Source of the DNA: Eimeria necatrix
Taxonomy: Eukaryota > Apicomplexa > Conoidasida > Eucoccidiorida > Eimeriidae
Assembly: GCF_000499385.1 (NCBI RefSeq)
Contig: NW_013654728.1
Span: forward strand, 41,460 to 105,459
Direction: 5' to 3'
Length of the DNA stretch: 64,000 bases
The translations under genes were made by a program, and so were the position numbers. Position 1 is the first letter of the stretch; each line of letters opens with the position of its first letter. Below the pieces are notes generated by a model. The model saw nothing but the letters and a program-made list of their open reading frames with translations. It had not been told where the DNA came from and searched no databases. Shown one piece after another: positions 12,913 to 25,438 of the stretch.

Positions 12913-12924
12913 TAGAAAGTAAGC
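12913..12924 (+). other. acceptor-N3-donor site, triplet AAA
   Basis: TAG, AAA, GTAAGC. The upstream tract is weak. Confidence 0.3.
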
Positions 12925-14275
12925 CAGATAATTGGGAGAACGCAATGACAAAAGACACTCACTCGACTCTAAATATACTCAAGGGATCCTTTCAGTTTGC
13001 AACAATGCTTGGTTGGATTAAGCTGATTATGAGTCACTGACAACTGAGAATAAGTGTGCATGCTGCGCCCGTCTGCGTCTGTGACTTCGGTGTTGAGGGG
13101 CCACGCTTTTGTTACACTGTTCGTCGCATAAGAAGCATTGGTACGCCTTGCCTCGATTCTGTGCAGAATGTTAGTCTGGTGGATGATCATCGAGAGACGG
13201 TTGGAATCTAAGCAGTGACACAGAGACAATCATTGTCATCCGAGCTTTAGCAGACGGAAAGTGCTCTTCGACTTGCATTGTTGCATTTTGTGGCAGCTAG
13301 AATATCACATTAACAAACGCCCCGAAAGATGCGCACCATAGCACGGTTTGACCTATCGCATGCGGTCCCACACCAAGATGCGCCGTGAGGAATAACATGC
13401 CTAAAGAGACAATGAGATCTTCAGGAAAATGCTAAGACGTCACATTTTTGTTTCATCATCTCGTCTTCTGAGCAGATTGTACGTTACATGATGGGCTAAC
13501 CATGGGGATGGTAACTGCTAAAGTGTGAGTGACAGCCACTCATTGCCTTCCTACTGAATCGTGAAACCGCTAAATTGCGATTTCTGTAGGCGATTTCGTC
13601 TGCGGCCAACTGACCGCGGAAAACGCGTTGGGGTCACTGATTCAAGCTCACAGCGCCTGGGATCGGTTGCGTTCTGCGCTATCGTCTGTGACCAACAAAA
13701 ACCGTCTTAAGTTGAGGCCGTTTTATGTATACGGCAGCCCTCACAGGATATTCTTACCTACAGTTTCTTAAAGCGAAGTGTCGCTAAAGCGGTAGGTGCG
13801 ATTGCTACCATGGGTATCAAACAATTTATTCTAGGTAAAAATACAACGCATGTAGATGGTAAGCTCCATGCTAATTGCTCATGAGAAAAAACCGATATAC
13901 GAGATTGATAAGGTAACTGCAATAATTCAAATTCTGAGGCTCTCTTTCCTCCAAAGAGACGAAGACCTGCTTCGCTCCAGAAAATCAATGCTTCTATTTT
14001 ATTTGCTTGGCTACCAACGTCATGAAGCGCCGTCTCTGTAGAGCATGGCCAGCATTCCACAAATATTTATAATCTTCGACAAGAAACAGTGTTTGTTGTG
14101 GCCTCAGCAACTGAACCTTAGGGAATCAAGACTTTCTCCGTGTGCTTTTTGTAGTATTCATTACCTCGGCGCAAACGTTTTTCCTCAGCAATATAGCTCT
14201 CCTCTATATCGGCCCGTCGCTAACATTCGAGGCAAGAAAGCACGTACAGACATTTCACGAAGCCCGATAAACCAT

Positions 14276-14287
14276 CAGAAGGTAAGT
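14276..14287 (+). other. acceptor-N3-donor site, triplet AAG
   Basis: CAG, AAG, GTAAGT. The donor half is a full GTAAGT. Confidence 0.35.
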
Positions 14288-15019
14288 GTCGCTCTCCCCA
14301 CAGCGTAAATTGTCTCATTGGGCGATTTTGAGCCACCCGTCTCTTCAAACTAACTAACGAGGCCACAGTCGCCGTGGCACTGAACGAAGTGACCTGTACA
14401 GCGAGTTCGAGCGTGGCAACGTGCCACTCTCGGGTAAGTGCGCGCATGGTTATACACTGCACAGTTGCATAGTAGAGTAGGGACGCTGTAGGGGTCGCGC
14501 CCAGCATTGATTCTTTTGGCAAGCTTGGAGATGGCGTTTGATGTTCGAGCTTGAAGTTTCGGCTTTTAAAACTTTCATTTCAAGCTGTAGTAGCCTCTCT
14601 GTCCGCGGCTATGCACTCGCTGTGGAGTACTATGTGACACTGTTGTGTCATTTTGCCAACGCGAAGCCAACAGCGTGCTCTACCGTGATGGAAGTTGACA
14701 GCCGTCTTTTGAGATGTGGCTGGATGTTCCCAATGGGCGCTTTTCCTGTATCAGCAGCTTGACGTGTTGAGACCTTTCTTCTCCAGTAATCAAGCCGACG
14801 AATTGCAGGTAAATATTTTCCTTTTCGGCGGAAGCATGATAAGGTGCAGTCAACATTGGAAGGCACAATGCTCTAGAGCATCGAGTTATGGCAAGTAAGT
14901 TGCAACAGCATCTAACGAGAAACACACTTTTGTTCCGCGTTTACGCTGCTTTGTTGCAAAACTATGATGCGTGCATGCATAATGCTGCCGGCTACTCTTG
15001 AAAATTATATTTTTAGGAC

Positions 15020-15031
15020 AAGGTTGTGAGC
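15020..15031 (+). other. acceptor-N3-donor site, triplet GTT
   Basis: AAG, GTT, GTGAGC. Confidence 0.2.
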
Positions 15032-15109
15032 CCTGCTGAAATACAGCACACCACTGAATTTTCCTCAGGATGTGGCCACTCCAAATACTAAAAGGCAGCG
15101 TGTTTGAAT

Positions 15110-15262
15110 CTCGTGCATAACTATCATCATTCTGCTACCGCGCACGATTAGGCAATCAGCTCATGGTAAGAAACCATCCCGTGCTCTCGTGCACAACTAT
15201 CATCGTTCTCCTCGCACGCACGGCTACGCAGTCAGCACATGGTAAGAAACCCTCCCGTGCTA
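15110..15262 (+). repeat. tandem duplication, period about 76 bp
   Basis: Two diverged copies share tcgtgcayaactatcat at the start and catggtaagaaacc at the end. Each ends in TCAG, six bases ending ATG, then GTAAGA. This is the same acceptor/donor arrangement as elsewhere but with a six-base spacer, kept in both copies although the middle has diverged. Confidence 0.8.
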
Positions 15263-15410
15263 AGCGCAGCACATGTGAGCCAGCAGAAATTACCGCGGCA
15301 TTTACACGGGTAGCCATAGTCTGTGCGGCTATGTCTACGTGATAGTGCTTCTCGTCACTTGAAAGTTGTCGAATGTAGCAGAGGATTGTTGTTGCAGTAT
15401 TTACGTAAGT

Positions 15411-15422
15411 GAGCAAGTGCGT
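15411..15422 (+). other. acceptor-N3-donor site, triplet CAA
   Basis: GAG, CAA, GTGCGT. The acceptor half is non-pyrimidine (GAG). Confidence 0.25.
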
Positions 15423-16058
15423 TTTAAGGTCATCCTCATCTGAGAAAAAAGCCAGTATGTGGAGTTGCAGTCGGGAAGAAAGAGCTATTCACAACACTCT
15501 GCCAGAGGGTGCTTTCTGAGCACACCTTTGACAGAGGGACGCAACGGCGCCGGTTCCGGCCCATGAGGAATCATTTGCTCTGCATGACATTTCACTTTTT
15601 AACGCCTTGAACAGCTATGGCATTGGCGACTTCGCAACACGAACTTACCACATTGAATCTTCTTCAACAGTCGCCTGTTTTGTGATACACCGCCTAAGGG
15701 CCGAAAGCGTGAAAGACGTTTTATGCTGTTGATGGTAAATGATGACTGCGTGGCATTGGTATTCTTGTTCCATCAGAATCTGACGACGTGACTTTGTTCC
15801 AGCATTTTTGTGCATGAGGGTCTGAGACGTGTTGGTAATGAATCAGTATTGATCAGCCTTTTCACACTGTTGTTTTTCATTGCAGCACTTGATCCATCAA
15901 ATGCCAACAAAGACGTTTTTCGCTTGCGACCGTGTTATAGAATTTTACCCTTGGCCTTTCTGTTTAACAGGCAAGCTATTGAAGAAGTCGATGGAGGACA
16001 CAGAGTGTGGCTGTTGGCCTACAAACGGTTGTGCTTGACAAAGGTTTTCGCGGGGACG

Positions 16059-16070
16059 TAGATAGTACGT
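16059..16070 (+). other. acceptor-N3-donor site, triplet ATA
   Basis: TAG, ATA, GTACGT. Confidence 0.35.
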
Positions 16071-16999
16071 AGGCGCCTGTAGGCTTTGATACAATCGATG
16101 TAGCACTCTTTCTGTTTGTGCAGTTTAAAATTTTCAGCACAAAGTAATCATGGAATACGGATCTCGTTGGTAAGTGATGAGGAGCTCGTTATCGCTTTGT
16201 TGGTGCATCAGGCTGCGCAGACCCACATGACATCTTTTAACGCGCAAAAGTTCCGCGTGAGCTTTTTGTTATCCGGTTTTCCCAAGGCGCTGTTTCATGT
16301 GACTGGAGGTTTAAAAATGGCGACGCTGGGCTCTTCTTCTGTTGCGTTGATGACCACGCGTGCTTTTGAAGCTGCTTGCTGTTCGATGCATTGGAACGTG
16401 AGTCCATGCATGAACTGTTGATTTAAACTCATGCACATACTCTGCGGTTTCAAGGCGCTAAACTGCTCCAATGCGTTTGATAACTGACTACTGGTGCTTT
16501 GGATAGCTACTTCAGTTGAAGCGGACGCATCAGCCATAGCGCAGCGTCCCGGATTTCTGTATGCAAGTACTGACTCGCTTGCGCTTGCAGCCCCATAAAA
16601 CAGAAGGCTCCTAATATTTCTGACTATTTCACTTGGCAGAAGCTACACGTGGTGCAACATGCGCATTTAAACGCTGCTGTCAGTGCAGGCATATCATATT
16701 AAAGGGTGCGCATACTACAGCGCGGAATATTTGGGCATTTCCCATCAGTATAGCTGATCATTCGGGACACGCGTCAAATCCAAGCTGGACATGATTTAAT
16801 TGGTACGTGACAGCGACGTTGACCACCCGAATCGCTTACTTCGTTTCATTACGCGCCTGGTTTCTATGTGTGGAAAAAGGTGGTTTTGGCGATTCACACT
16901 GCTGAGGGCCCGTTGGGAAGCGAAACGTGCAGCATCGCCGCATGCGTGCGATCAATTCTTCTGCACTAGCCTTCTCCTTTCCCATCTGCGTTTACGACG

Positions 17000-17011
17000 T
17001 AGGAAGTGAGA
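17000..17011 (+). other. acceptor-N3-donor site, triplet GAA
   Basis: TAG, GAA, GTGAGA. A pyrimidine run (cttctcctttcccatctgcg) lies about 10 bases upstream. Confidence 0.4.
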
Positions 17012-18270
17012 ATCGGCTGATAACTCCTTGTTGTACTGGTCATCTACAGCAAGGCGACCATCGCCCGTTGGTATGGCTCTTCCTCTCTGCTCGATCTTTC
17101 GTAGATACTTGGAGTGCTTGCGCCACTGATGTGTCTTGACCTAGATATTGCGCGCACACAAAAGCTAAAAGATTTTAGAGTCCGGCATCAGCATATGAAG
17201 CCGTTTTGCGGAGTCTTCAAGAATACAGATCATTTCAAGAAGTTGCCTGGGCACAGTATTGCAGAGGAGATGAAATGTACAAAGACAAACACTTGCTTTT
17301 CCTGGTTGAGTTGGTCTATAGACAAAATGAGAAGTGTGATGATCGTTGCTTTTGCAGAGTGCTAATCTGTTTGTGACCATGTTCAAGCCATGCATTTCCC
17401 TGTTAAAATTTTTGTGCTCTGTTGATGTGCTGAGGCAGGGTTTGATTGCCTTCATTCCTTTTTTCAATGTGAAAGTAAACTGGCGTGCGTTATGGTGTAC
17501 TTCAAGCTGAGCTCACCGCTACTCGCGAACTGCTGGACACAGTTTTTATGTGATCGTGACCACAAACTGCGTCATCGTAGGCGCAAAATACGTAGTTTGG
17601 CACTGAAACCAACGAAGCTATACTGGGCTGCAGCTACAGCGAGAATGCAGCAGCGATGCGCACGCGATTTTAAGTGCGCGGCAAAACAATAGCAGGCCAG
17701 AAGAGTCCGCTTTTGATAATTACGCGGCTCACTATTCCGTGTTTCCATGTTGCTGTGCCTGAAAGGCTGTTTTTGTCGTAGAGTTCTCTTGCAGTGCTTT
17801 GGTTGTGAGCGCTCACCGATGATAGAACACCAAATGCACTGTAGCAATCGTGTGTGAAGACCGTGTTAATTGGAATCTTCGAAACAGCTGTTAATGTAGT
17901 GGCTTGCCGTTGTCTGGATGCTTTTTTGTATTTCGTTAATATGATTGCGGGTATATGGTAGCAACACTGGCTGCGCAGCCATTTGTTGAGGCGGGTTCTA
18001 TATTTATTTCGGTTTATGCCTGGGTAATTAAAAGCTATTGCAAGCAGAAAAAATAACGTCTCAGGGAATCACCTAACAGCATTGACGCGGCTGGTCAAAC
18101 GTGCCATTCCGCAGTTGTATCACTGATGCCTTGGTTGCTACGTGCTGGCAGCCCAAACTGGAGATAAATGGCGTGAGCTCAGGAGGGCAAATTCTTGGTT
18201 GATGATGCAAGTTTGGCTCTTTACAAAATAAATATTACATCCACTTACATCCACTGTCTCGTACAATGCG

Positions 18271-18282
18271 AAGGAAGTACGT
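18271..18282 (+). other. acceptor-N3-donor site, triplet GAA
   Basis: AAG, GAA, GTACGT. Confidence 0.3.
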
Positions 18283-18648
18283 GGGCGCGTGGGAAGGGAT
18301 ATTTGCATTGTTTAATCCTCGATTGGCTCTCAGGACACAAGCTGCCGTTCAAAATGAAAAGCTATCCAAAGCCACCCAGTGAGCGATTACTCGATTGGTT
18401 TACCCTCTTTTTCGTGTGCAGTGTTACGGTGGCAGCATCAGCAGGCATTCGGATATCTGGATCACTCTATGTGATGTGTTCACTACCTGCTATTTTTTGC
18501 AATATGTGGAAGTATATGTGTAGCGAATAACGCTCTCTGTTTTCTGCTATACATATTTAGCGTTTGAGCATTGTTCTAGATAGCATTGCTGTTACCCAGG
18601 TTGCCGGCAAGCGGCGTTTTTTCACCAGCAGTAGAGCAGTAATTGGAA

Positions 18649-18673
18649 GGGGTTTTGCGGGGTGGGGGGAGGG
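18649..18673 (+). other. potential G-quadruplex
   Basis: Four G runs of 4, 4, 6 and 3 bases are separated by loops of 6, 1 and 1 bases on the plus strand. It is the only such cluster I saw in the window. Confidence 0.7.
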
Positions 18674-18916
18674 AAGGTGAGGAGGCTAGTGCACTTGTAC
18701 CATCCGCTCTGTTAGACAAGGCGAGTGCGAACAGTTTGCTTGTTAGACAGCAGAGCGATGGTACACGCAATGAATGCATGGACTGACATGCAGGATAGTG
18801 AAAATCATTGCGCATTTCCGAGAGTTAGGGGGACACACCAATGGCTGAGTGTGGGAGATTTGAAAAATTCTGGAAGCTTTTAGTGCATTTTGTATTGCTT
18901 TGCTTCATGCGATACG

Positions 18917-18928
18917 AAGGACGTGAGT
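18917..18928 (+). other. acceptor-N3-donor site, triplet GAC
   Basis: AAG, GAC, GTGAGT. Confidence 0.25.
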
Positions 18929-19379
18929 ATCGGTTTGAAATTCGTGCACTGCCGTGTCGCTCGAAGGTTGTTTCGACTCAGTCTATCGGTTAGCAAACGT
19001 CGCTCCACAGTTCCCATTGGCACCCGCCTCATGTTTATGTTTACACTTGTGTCAGCATGAACACTTCGTTTGCTCTAGATATCCATTCTCGTAGGGCGAG
19101 TGAACGTTGTTCAGAAGTGGTTCATGCTAACAGATGGCGGTAAACCACAGTGCCTTGCACTTCAAATCATCCTTAGTCATTAGTCAAGACGTTGGGCGCA
19201 GTAATGAGTGAAGTGTATGAGGTCCTTACTCCCTAGGTTGGATTTTTCGTTTTTTCAGCTGTTCACTCCGTTGGGTCCCTTTTCACATTCGATGCAGTTG
19301 GCAGAATGCGTCAGCTTGATGTCGCACCACTTGTACCTAGCGTTGGGCAGTATGGAATAGAGAAATCACATGAAATGTT

Positions 19380-19391
19380 CAGGAAGTAAGT
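19380..19391 (+). other. acceptor-N3-donor site, triplet GAA
   Basis: CAG, GAA, GTAAGT. Confidence 0.35.
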
Positions 19392-20235
19392 ACAAGTGAA
19401 GTATGCTCACATCGGTCCGCTGTGTAAGAAATATTTTCGCTAGCAAGCGCACCTAAGCATTCCTTCCGGCAGTATTGCATTTTATTTTGCTTTCCACGTG
19501 CCCGTGTGCAAATGGACAACAAGAATGTATCATCTGGAAGCTTGTATTTTTTGTTTCTCCTCAGAAGTGAATTTTATTATCAGGAGTTGTTTCACAGTTT
19601 TAGAGGATGACAAGCTATTGTGGTGAGAATAACAGGCTATTGTGGGCTGTGATTAGAACCACAGAGACTTTGTGGTCTACAGGTCTCCTCGCGTTGGCAA
19701 ATGTAAGTGTCGCTTTCTAAGACAGAATGAGGCATCATGTTTGTTTCACAATGGAGATTCACATGAGTGGCGGAGTATTCAAATTTCGCATTGCTAACAG
19801 CAGGAAAGTGATACATGCGTTTTTTGCTTAACTTTTTGTTTAACCAAGCCAACTGACGTATGAGTCTGCCAAATCTTTGCCGGGATGGCTATTTTGGTTA
19901 AGCTATTGTGGAAAAGCCGGAATGACTTATCTTATCCGGATGATGAGGCTGGAGTTCAGGCACAGTGAAGAATCACGGTGTCTTTTTTTAAAGTGCGAAT
20001 CTGCCGTCAAATGCAACTCAGCCCTTGGCTTTTTCTCATTCCGCACATTGAGCAGTTTTGTCACTTGTGGCTGCGTATGTGACAAAGTAGCGTTTCTTCA
20101 CTACTGAAATTTGCATCATCATGCTTCTAACTGGCGTAGATTGTGTTGTTAAGCAGCACCTGCTTCCAGCTTTGCCTTCAGCAAAGCTGTCGCTCAGTTT
20201 GGCGCCATTGCTAGTAGCATACTTTCCCACACAGC

Positions 20236-20375
20236 TCGAGTGTTATCGAGCACGCAAAATAGGGCATCGTATCATCAAATTGTTGTGATTGTGTGTATGT
20301 GAGTATGCTCACATACACGCAATCACAACAATTTGAGGAGGAAATGCCCTATTTTGCGTGCTCGATAACACTCGA
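20236..20375. mobile_element. 140-bp fold-back element or hairpin-RNA locus
   Basis: A near-complete inverted repeat. The outer 32 bases, from TCGAGTGTTATCGAG inward to AGGGCAT, are matched exactly by the complement at the right end. An 8-base mismatched bubble follows, then about 28 more paired bases with one mismatch, and a loop of about 4 bases (tatg). Flanking CAG and CTG could extend the stem past a bulged C. There is no open frame and no obvious target-site duplication. It could be a MITE or fold-back transposon, or a precursor of small RNA. Confidence 0.75.
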
Positions 20376-20595
20376 CTGCAGAGCAAATCGATAAATGGCA
20401 ACGTACGTCTGACAGTGATAACTGCAGCCGTCATTATCCTCCAGGCTGAGCGTGCCAAAAGGTTTTCCCTGGTTTTGGTTTGTTTTTTTTATCGTGGTAT
20501 TGTTTGTGCGAGGGATAAATCATGATGAGGGAAAAAACGTGCTGTGAGAGTGGTGGGTAAATTAGGAACTCTGCAGTAAAAGCCAACCTGCAACA

Positions 20596-20607
20596 AAGTC
20601 GGTAAGT
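20596..20607 (+). other. acceptor-N3-donor site, triplet TCG
   Basis: AAG, TCG, GTAAGT. Confidence 0.2.
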
Positions 20608-21317
20608 GTGTTAGCTTTGGCCCTGCGAGGGATATTCTTTTCAGAATTCTTGTGAGAACCCTAAGGTACGTGGTGCCGACGCTGGCTCTTTAGCTCAATT
20701 CTGCCAGCATTCCTTCGCTCAACTCCGATTGGCCTAATTCTAATGCAGGCGCGGTTGGTCGAAGGTGCACATCTACTGTAGCGCCACTTGTGCCTGACAT
20801 TAAGCAGGAATGGAAACACAGACTGAACTTCGCAGGGCAGAGTTCAGAATAGCAAACAGACTATTGGAATTGTGAACTGGGCGCTGGATATTGCATCATT
20901 CTCTTGCGCTGCGTTGGTCTCTGGAAAGACCGTGAGGATTGGTTCTCAAAAAAATTTCCATGAGGGTTATACGCCATCACGACACGTTTGCAGGAGACCA
21001 GCGCATGTACACAGTTCCCTCTCATAGAAGCCCACTTCATACCACCTTATTTGTCACCTGCCGATATTTGCAGCGCTAGACTTTCTGCATTAACTCCTCT
21101 AGTAACTTCTGTTGCACTTTACGTCTTTTCACGTAGAACTGAAAGAGCGGGAGGGTTGCCTCAGGTTTTCGAAACGGGGCAATCCACAGTGTTGCACTGC
21201 TGCACGCACCAAGCAGATTATCGAGCATGCTTCATGGAAGGTCCGAAATACGCAGCTGGACAGTGCTACCGGCAGCTCCCAGCTAGTGCAGCACAGGAGA
21301 AGGCGTCAATGCTGCTA

Positions 21318-21366
21318 GTCTACGTCGGCTGCATCACAGTTGCACTGTGTTGCAACCGACGTAGAC
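21318..21366. repeat. 49-bp stem-loop
   Basis: GTCTACGTCGG at the left pairs perfectly with CCGACGTAGAC at the right. Inside, CACAGT pairs with ACTGTG around a 3-base loop (tgc), with short internal loops between the two stems. It could form an RNA hairpin on either strand. Confidence 0.7.
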
Positions 21367-22496
21367 ACCGGGTGCATGTGCGTTCTCGACTGCACAGCAA
21401 AGCAGCGACTGGCAATGAGCTTGTGTTACCGGGATAACTGCATTCTTCACTATGTTCCGCGTTGTGCTTGTCAAGAAATATCTGTTGTGGTTTGCTTTTC
21501 TGCTGCAATATTGCTTGCGTGATGCTTACGTTATGATGAAAAAACGTCTTCTATAGGAGTTGTGAGCAAATTAAGAATTTCACATGAAAAGCGTTAGTGC
21601 AATCTTTGAAGCCGCTGACTCTGTCTGGAATGTGCTGTTACTTGATGACATGGATAGGGCCTCTTTGTAGCAAGGCTGTCACTTAACGTAGGTCTTTCGT
21701 TATATTTGTATTCCAAAAATGTGTCCCTCTCGAAAGTTGGCGCGCTTGGCGGGTCCCAGCTTTTGTCATTAGTGCTTTGTTTTTGCGCATGGATAAAGAT
21801 TGACATATAAGCAGAAGTACTTTTTATGCGTTTGGCGCTGGATTGTGCACTTGAACGGTACCTTGTTATGGATAGTGGGTACGTCACAGGGCATTATAAA
21901 TGCCACTCACACGAAAAAGAATCGCGCTTCGATGGCACGCATTCTCTGCGGACGCTCATTTATACAATATGTCTTACGGGCGACTGCTCAAATGCCCTGG
22001 GAGGGATGCACGTCATTGGCGTGACAAATACAGCATAGACTTTTGGATAGCAGCGTTCGATGTTAGTGTGCTTTGCAGTTATTGAGTGGTACCATATTCT
22101 GAAGGTGTAGATATTACTCATCATGCATGCCTGTTCTGCATATGTTATTTCATAAATAGAACCACGCTCCTATGTGCGACGGAGTGATTATTGGTGCCGT
22201 TTATGTTACTGGGGTACATTGCTTAGTGGGGGAAGAGTTTGTGTACTTGGACGGTTGGCCCAAGTGTTGCGAATTCATAGCTTGCGGCATGTGTCTATGC
22301 TGAGGTACCTAGGGTCATGCGTCACTTGCATTAAAAAGTGTACAGCCTGTTTTAACTATTAATAGAAATGTTCGTTGCAGAATATACTTGCCATTTGTTA
22401 AGTAAGGTGGCCTTCCATATACTGTGTTGCAAAATATGGTCGACGCCTTTGCAGTGGCACCATCGCAGCAGTGTCAACTCATTATACAATTAGTTG

Positions 22497-22511
22497 ATAA
22501 TAATAATAATA

Positions 22512-22550
<39 letters not shown>
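22497..22550. repeat. (TAA)n microsatellite
   Basis: About 18 trinucleotide units with one phase slip near 22510. It is the only long simple repeat in the window. Confidence 0.97.
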
Positions 22551-22552
<2 letters not shown>

Positions 22553-23577
22553 ACCGAAGTGTGCGCCTATGACATCGTTTGCCCTGAAGCGTCATTGAGC
22601 TTGTACATTCTTCTGTTGACGAGCAGCACATTTTTTTGTTCCTAGCTCTTCCCTAATTCTCATTTGACAAGTTAGTGAAGCATATCTGCCTGTTATAGTG
22701 AGCGTTGCTCTTGCCTCCCTTTTTACTCTGCTTTGGTATCACCAGATAACCCTAGAAGGCCCGTATAAAACATCGAGGTAGTGTAGTTGATTCTGTTGTT
22801 GACAGTTTATGTTCTTGACGGTTTTACACTTGTTCTATTGAACACAAGTGTGGAGCTATCGGCATGAAAATGAACGCTTCTCGGGTCTGAGGAAAGAAGA
22901 TGTCGTTTCATTGCAGAGGCTGACTGCCTTACGTTAGTACCAAACGCTAGCGCCATTACAATATCGCCTATGAGAGCTCATTTGGAGGCATTCATGCCAC
23001 GCATGGACACGCCCTTCAGCAAGATTATTAAAGATTTCGTTATTTAAAAAGGGTCGTTTTCAACGGTGTTAATCGCGGGACAGAATGCATTGGATTCAAG
23101 AAAGGCTTTCCACGGCAAGCGCAAATTTTGTTCGAGATGCGTGTCCACCTGTTCCACACCTTTCGCGGGCATGGCGTGGCTCATTTTTGCAAAGTATGGT
23201 TGGATTTGACTTTTCAAAACAAAAGAGGATTAACATTTTCCTGTGCATTGCTTCATTATCTGTAGAAGTTGCTGGGGTACAACGCTTATTTTAGTGTCTT
23301 AAACCGTCTCGCGGCACTGGTTTGCTGCGGAATTATAATATGCATATGCAACCAGTACGCGTAATGTTGTCACTGATTGAGGAACAATTGTTTGGTAAGT
23401 AAAGACAAATTTCTTGTATTCATGACACGTGGACATTCAACATTGCGACACACATATTGCTGCGTAGTCCTTTGTGCCCATGCTTATCGCTTTGTGGAGA
23501 CTATCAAAATAAAATTACTCTTGACCGAATGTTGAGTGCTTTTTTTGGCCGTTGTTTTCATTGAGGGGACTAAATCT

Positions 23578-23614
23578 GGAGTAGTATTTTCCTCTTATGG
23601 AGTAGTATTTTCCT
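23578..23614 (+). repeat. short direct repeat, period 21 bp
   Basis: ggagtagtattttcct occurs twice, 21 bp apart. Confidence 0.8.
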
Positions 23615-25438
23615 TTAATTGGTGGCTTTGCTTCTGTATGCTCTGTGCCATCGCATTCAGCTGGATGTTGGAACATGTTCTTGGTTGCAGTAGTGCTTTC
23701 CTAAGAGTCATAGAAACTGATGAACTGCCACTTAAAAATATGCTCATGCCCTGTTTGTGCTGTTCGTGTTCCAGTTTGTGCGCTTAGTACACTGTTGCTT
23801 ATGACAACGACCAGCGTTACTGATTTCGAAGCATGAATTAGTTACAACGCATTTCTTTGTCAGGTGCACCAAGTGCATGAAAAAATCTCAGTGATTATGA
23901 CTTAATTCGGCCCTTTTTTGTCTGTTTAGAAGCATGCGAATCAAAACAAAGTCTAACACAGCAGCATCGCTGGCCCGTAATATCTCTCATGAAGCCGTGC
24001 TTTTGCCTTTGCCTACCAGAGCATCGTTGCGTTTGAACTGAGGCGACGGTGTGAGACCACGTCTGCCGGAACATTGTCTGCGTCTACTGTTGTGATGTGC
24101 ACAGGGGGTGGAGTTTTGTGCACGACGAATCGCACGCGCAGCTTGTAAGCAACAAAGATTACTTGGGAAACGAGTAAATCTGCAAAGCGCCGCATGGCAG
24201 GTACACAGTTGTTGTTCTATACCGAATCCAATACAATCCTGCTGGTCACTGTCAATTCTTGAACTGATGCTTGTAAACATTTTGGTACTCGGCCTTTACA
24301 GCATCAATTACGCGTCTGAAGGTATTACTCTCCAAAATATGGCAATTTTCTCTTTTGCAAAACGTGTTCTGTAGCTGAATAGGTGAATGTTTTGATTCAC
24401 TGGAGGCAAAGCTGTCTCCAGGGACTGGCTTTCTGTTCTTCAGGTTAGAGCTGAGCCTGCCAGCTGATACATGCATTGAAACAGCTGGCTGCTGTTTCCT
24501 TTTGAACATGATTTGTCCCTTGAATCGGCTCATCACATAACTTGGTCCATTTCCTGCTATATTGTACGTATATTTTTAGGCAGTGCGTCTTTGGGCAGTA
24601 CGCACTAATGCGGGCGCTAAATCGCTCTCTGCGTTTAGCAAGGAACGATGTTACGCTGCATAAAGTCTAGAACCCACAGAGCGAATCATTTTTGTTTAGA
24701 ATGGATGGGCATTAGGGTTTCATCGTTTCTTCTGATAATTTGAAGGCTGTGGGTCGCATTAATAGTTTCGTTGAGATGCAACTGCAGGTAGCATCACTGC
24801 GATTCGCAGTTTCGTGGCAGTGCTGGCAGCTTTGGATGTGTTTTTGATAAGAAGCTAATTTCTTTGCTTTTTGTGTACGTCGCTGTAAATCTGACGGGTA
24901 TCATGTGAATTTGCAAACCTATTGATCTACAGCAACTCCAGGCTAAGTGGGGTTTTCCACGAAAATTGACGCAAACAGGATAGGAGAAAAAGCGCGACGG
25001 AACTGCAAAAGGTGCAGAGCACGCTAGGAGATTCATCCATCTTTAATAGGGCACAGGTGTTCACGTTAATTCTTTCCTTGGCCAGTTAGTGAGTGATCTC
25101 GGGAAAATGGAGTATAACTAGCTGCACAAAGCCTGTCAGTGCCTTTGAGGCTCTCTGAGGATTGAGTATCTTTTTGAGAGTGGGGTAGAATTCCCAACCA
25201 TGTACACAGTTGTGGTTTGAAGCGAACGTTTGGCAATTGCATGCAGCAGTGTGTGATCTATCCTGTGTGTGAAGCTCATGCAAAACATGAAGCAAAACTA
25301 CAAAATGTCTGAGCCTTTTGCTGCGTCTGAAACAGCTGTGGATGGCACAGTGGTCTTCATATTATCGTATTTCACTGGATTCCGAATTATACAGCAGTGC
25401 AGAGAGAACTCGTGCCTCGAAGGCATTTTTTAATTTTT

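Larger units (their letters stand above)
9051..15019. other. single-copy stretch with regular splice-like sites, no supported gene
   Basis: Seven composite sites of varying strength. Many segments between acceptor-like and donor-like bases are open (for example 9843-9994, 11287-11427 and 12639-12846), and neighbours can sometimes be joined in phase. I could not keep one phase across the region, and several joins would need introns under 30 bases. A spliced plus-strand gene is possible but unproven, and no protein family is recognisable. Confidence 0.45.
15423..20235. other. single-copy stretch, no supported gene
   Basis: Short open frames on both strands, five composite plus-strand sites and one G-rich run. 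Nothing else stands out. Confidence 0.5.
20376..25438. other. motif-poor stretch, no supported gene
   Basis: Only one weak composite site in about 5 kb, near the left edge. It holds a hairpin, a TAA microsatellite and one small direct repeat. Open frames up to 149 codons occur on the plus strand near 21 kb without any recognisable family. Confidence 0.5.

Noticed and set aside
883..13310. A multi-exon plus-strand gene assembled from open segments between acceptor- and donor-like bases
   Set aside because: Pieces at 883-988, 1162-1241 and 1626-1714 join in phase, and others do around 9.7-12.8 kb. Phase breaks elsewhere, some joins need introns of 21-28 bases, and equally open segments can be found in other frames. 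I could not tell it from chance.
20988..21437. 149-codon plus-strand frame with many cysteines
   Set aside because: It contains the 49-bp stem-loop, which explains part of its composition. There is no conserved spacing of cysteines and no recognisable family.
22497..22550. The TAA run as a CRISPR-like or functional array
   Set aside because: It is a plain trinucleotide microsatellite with no spacers.
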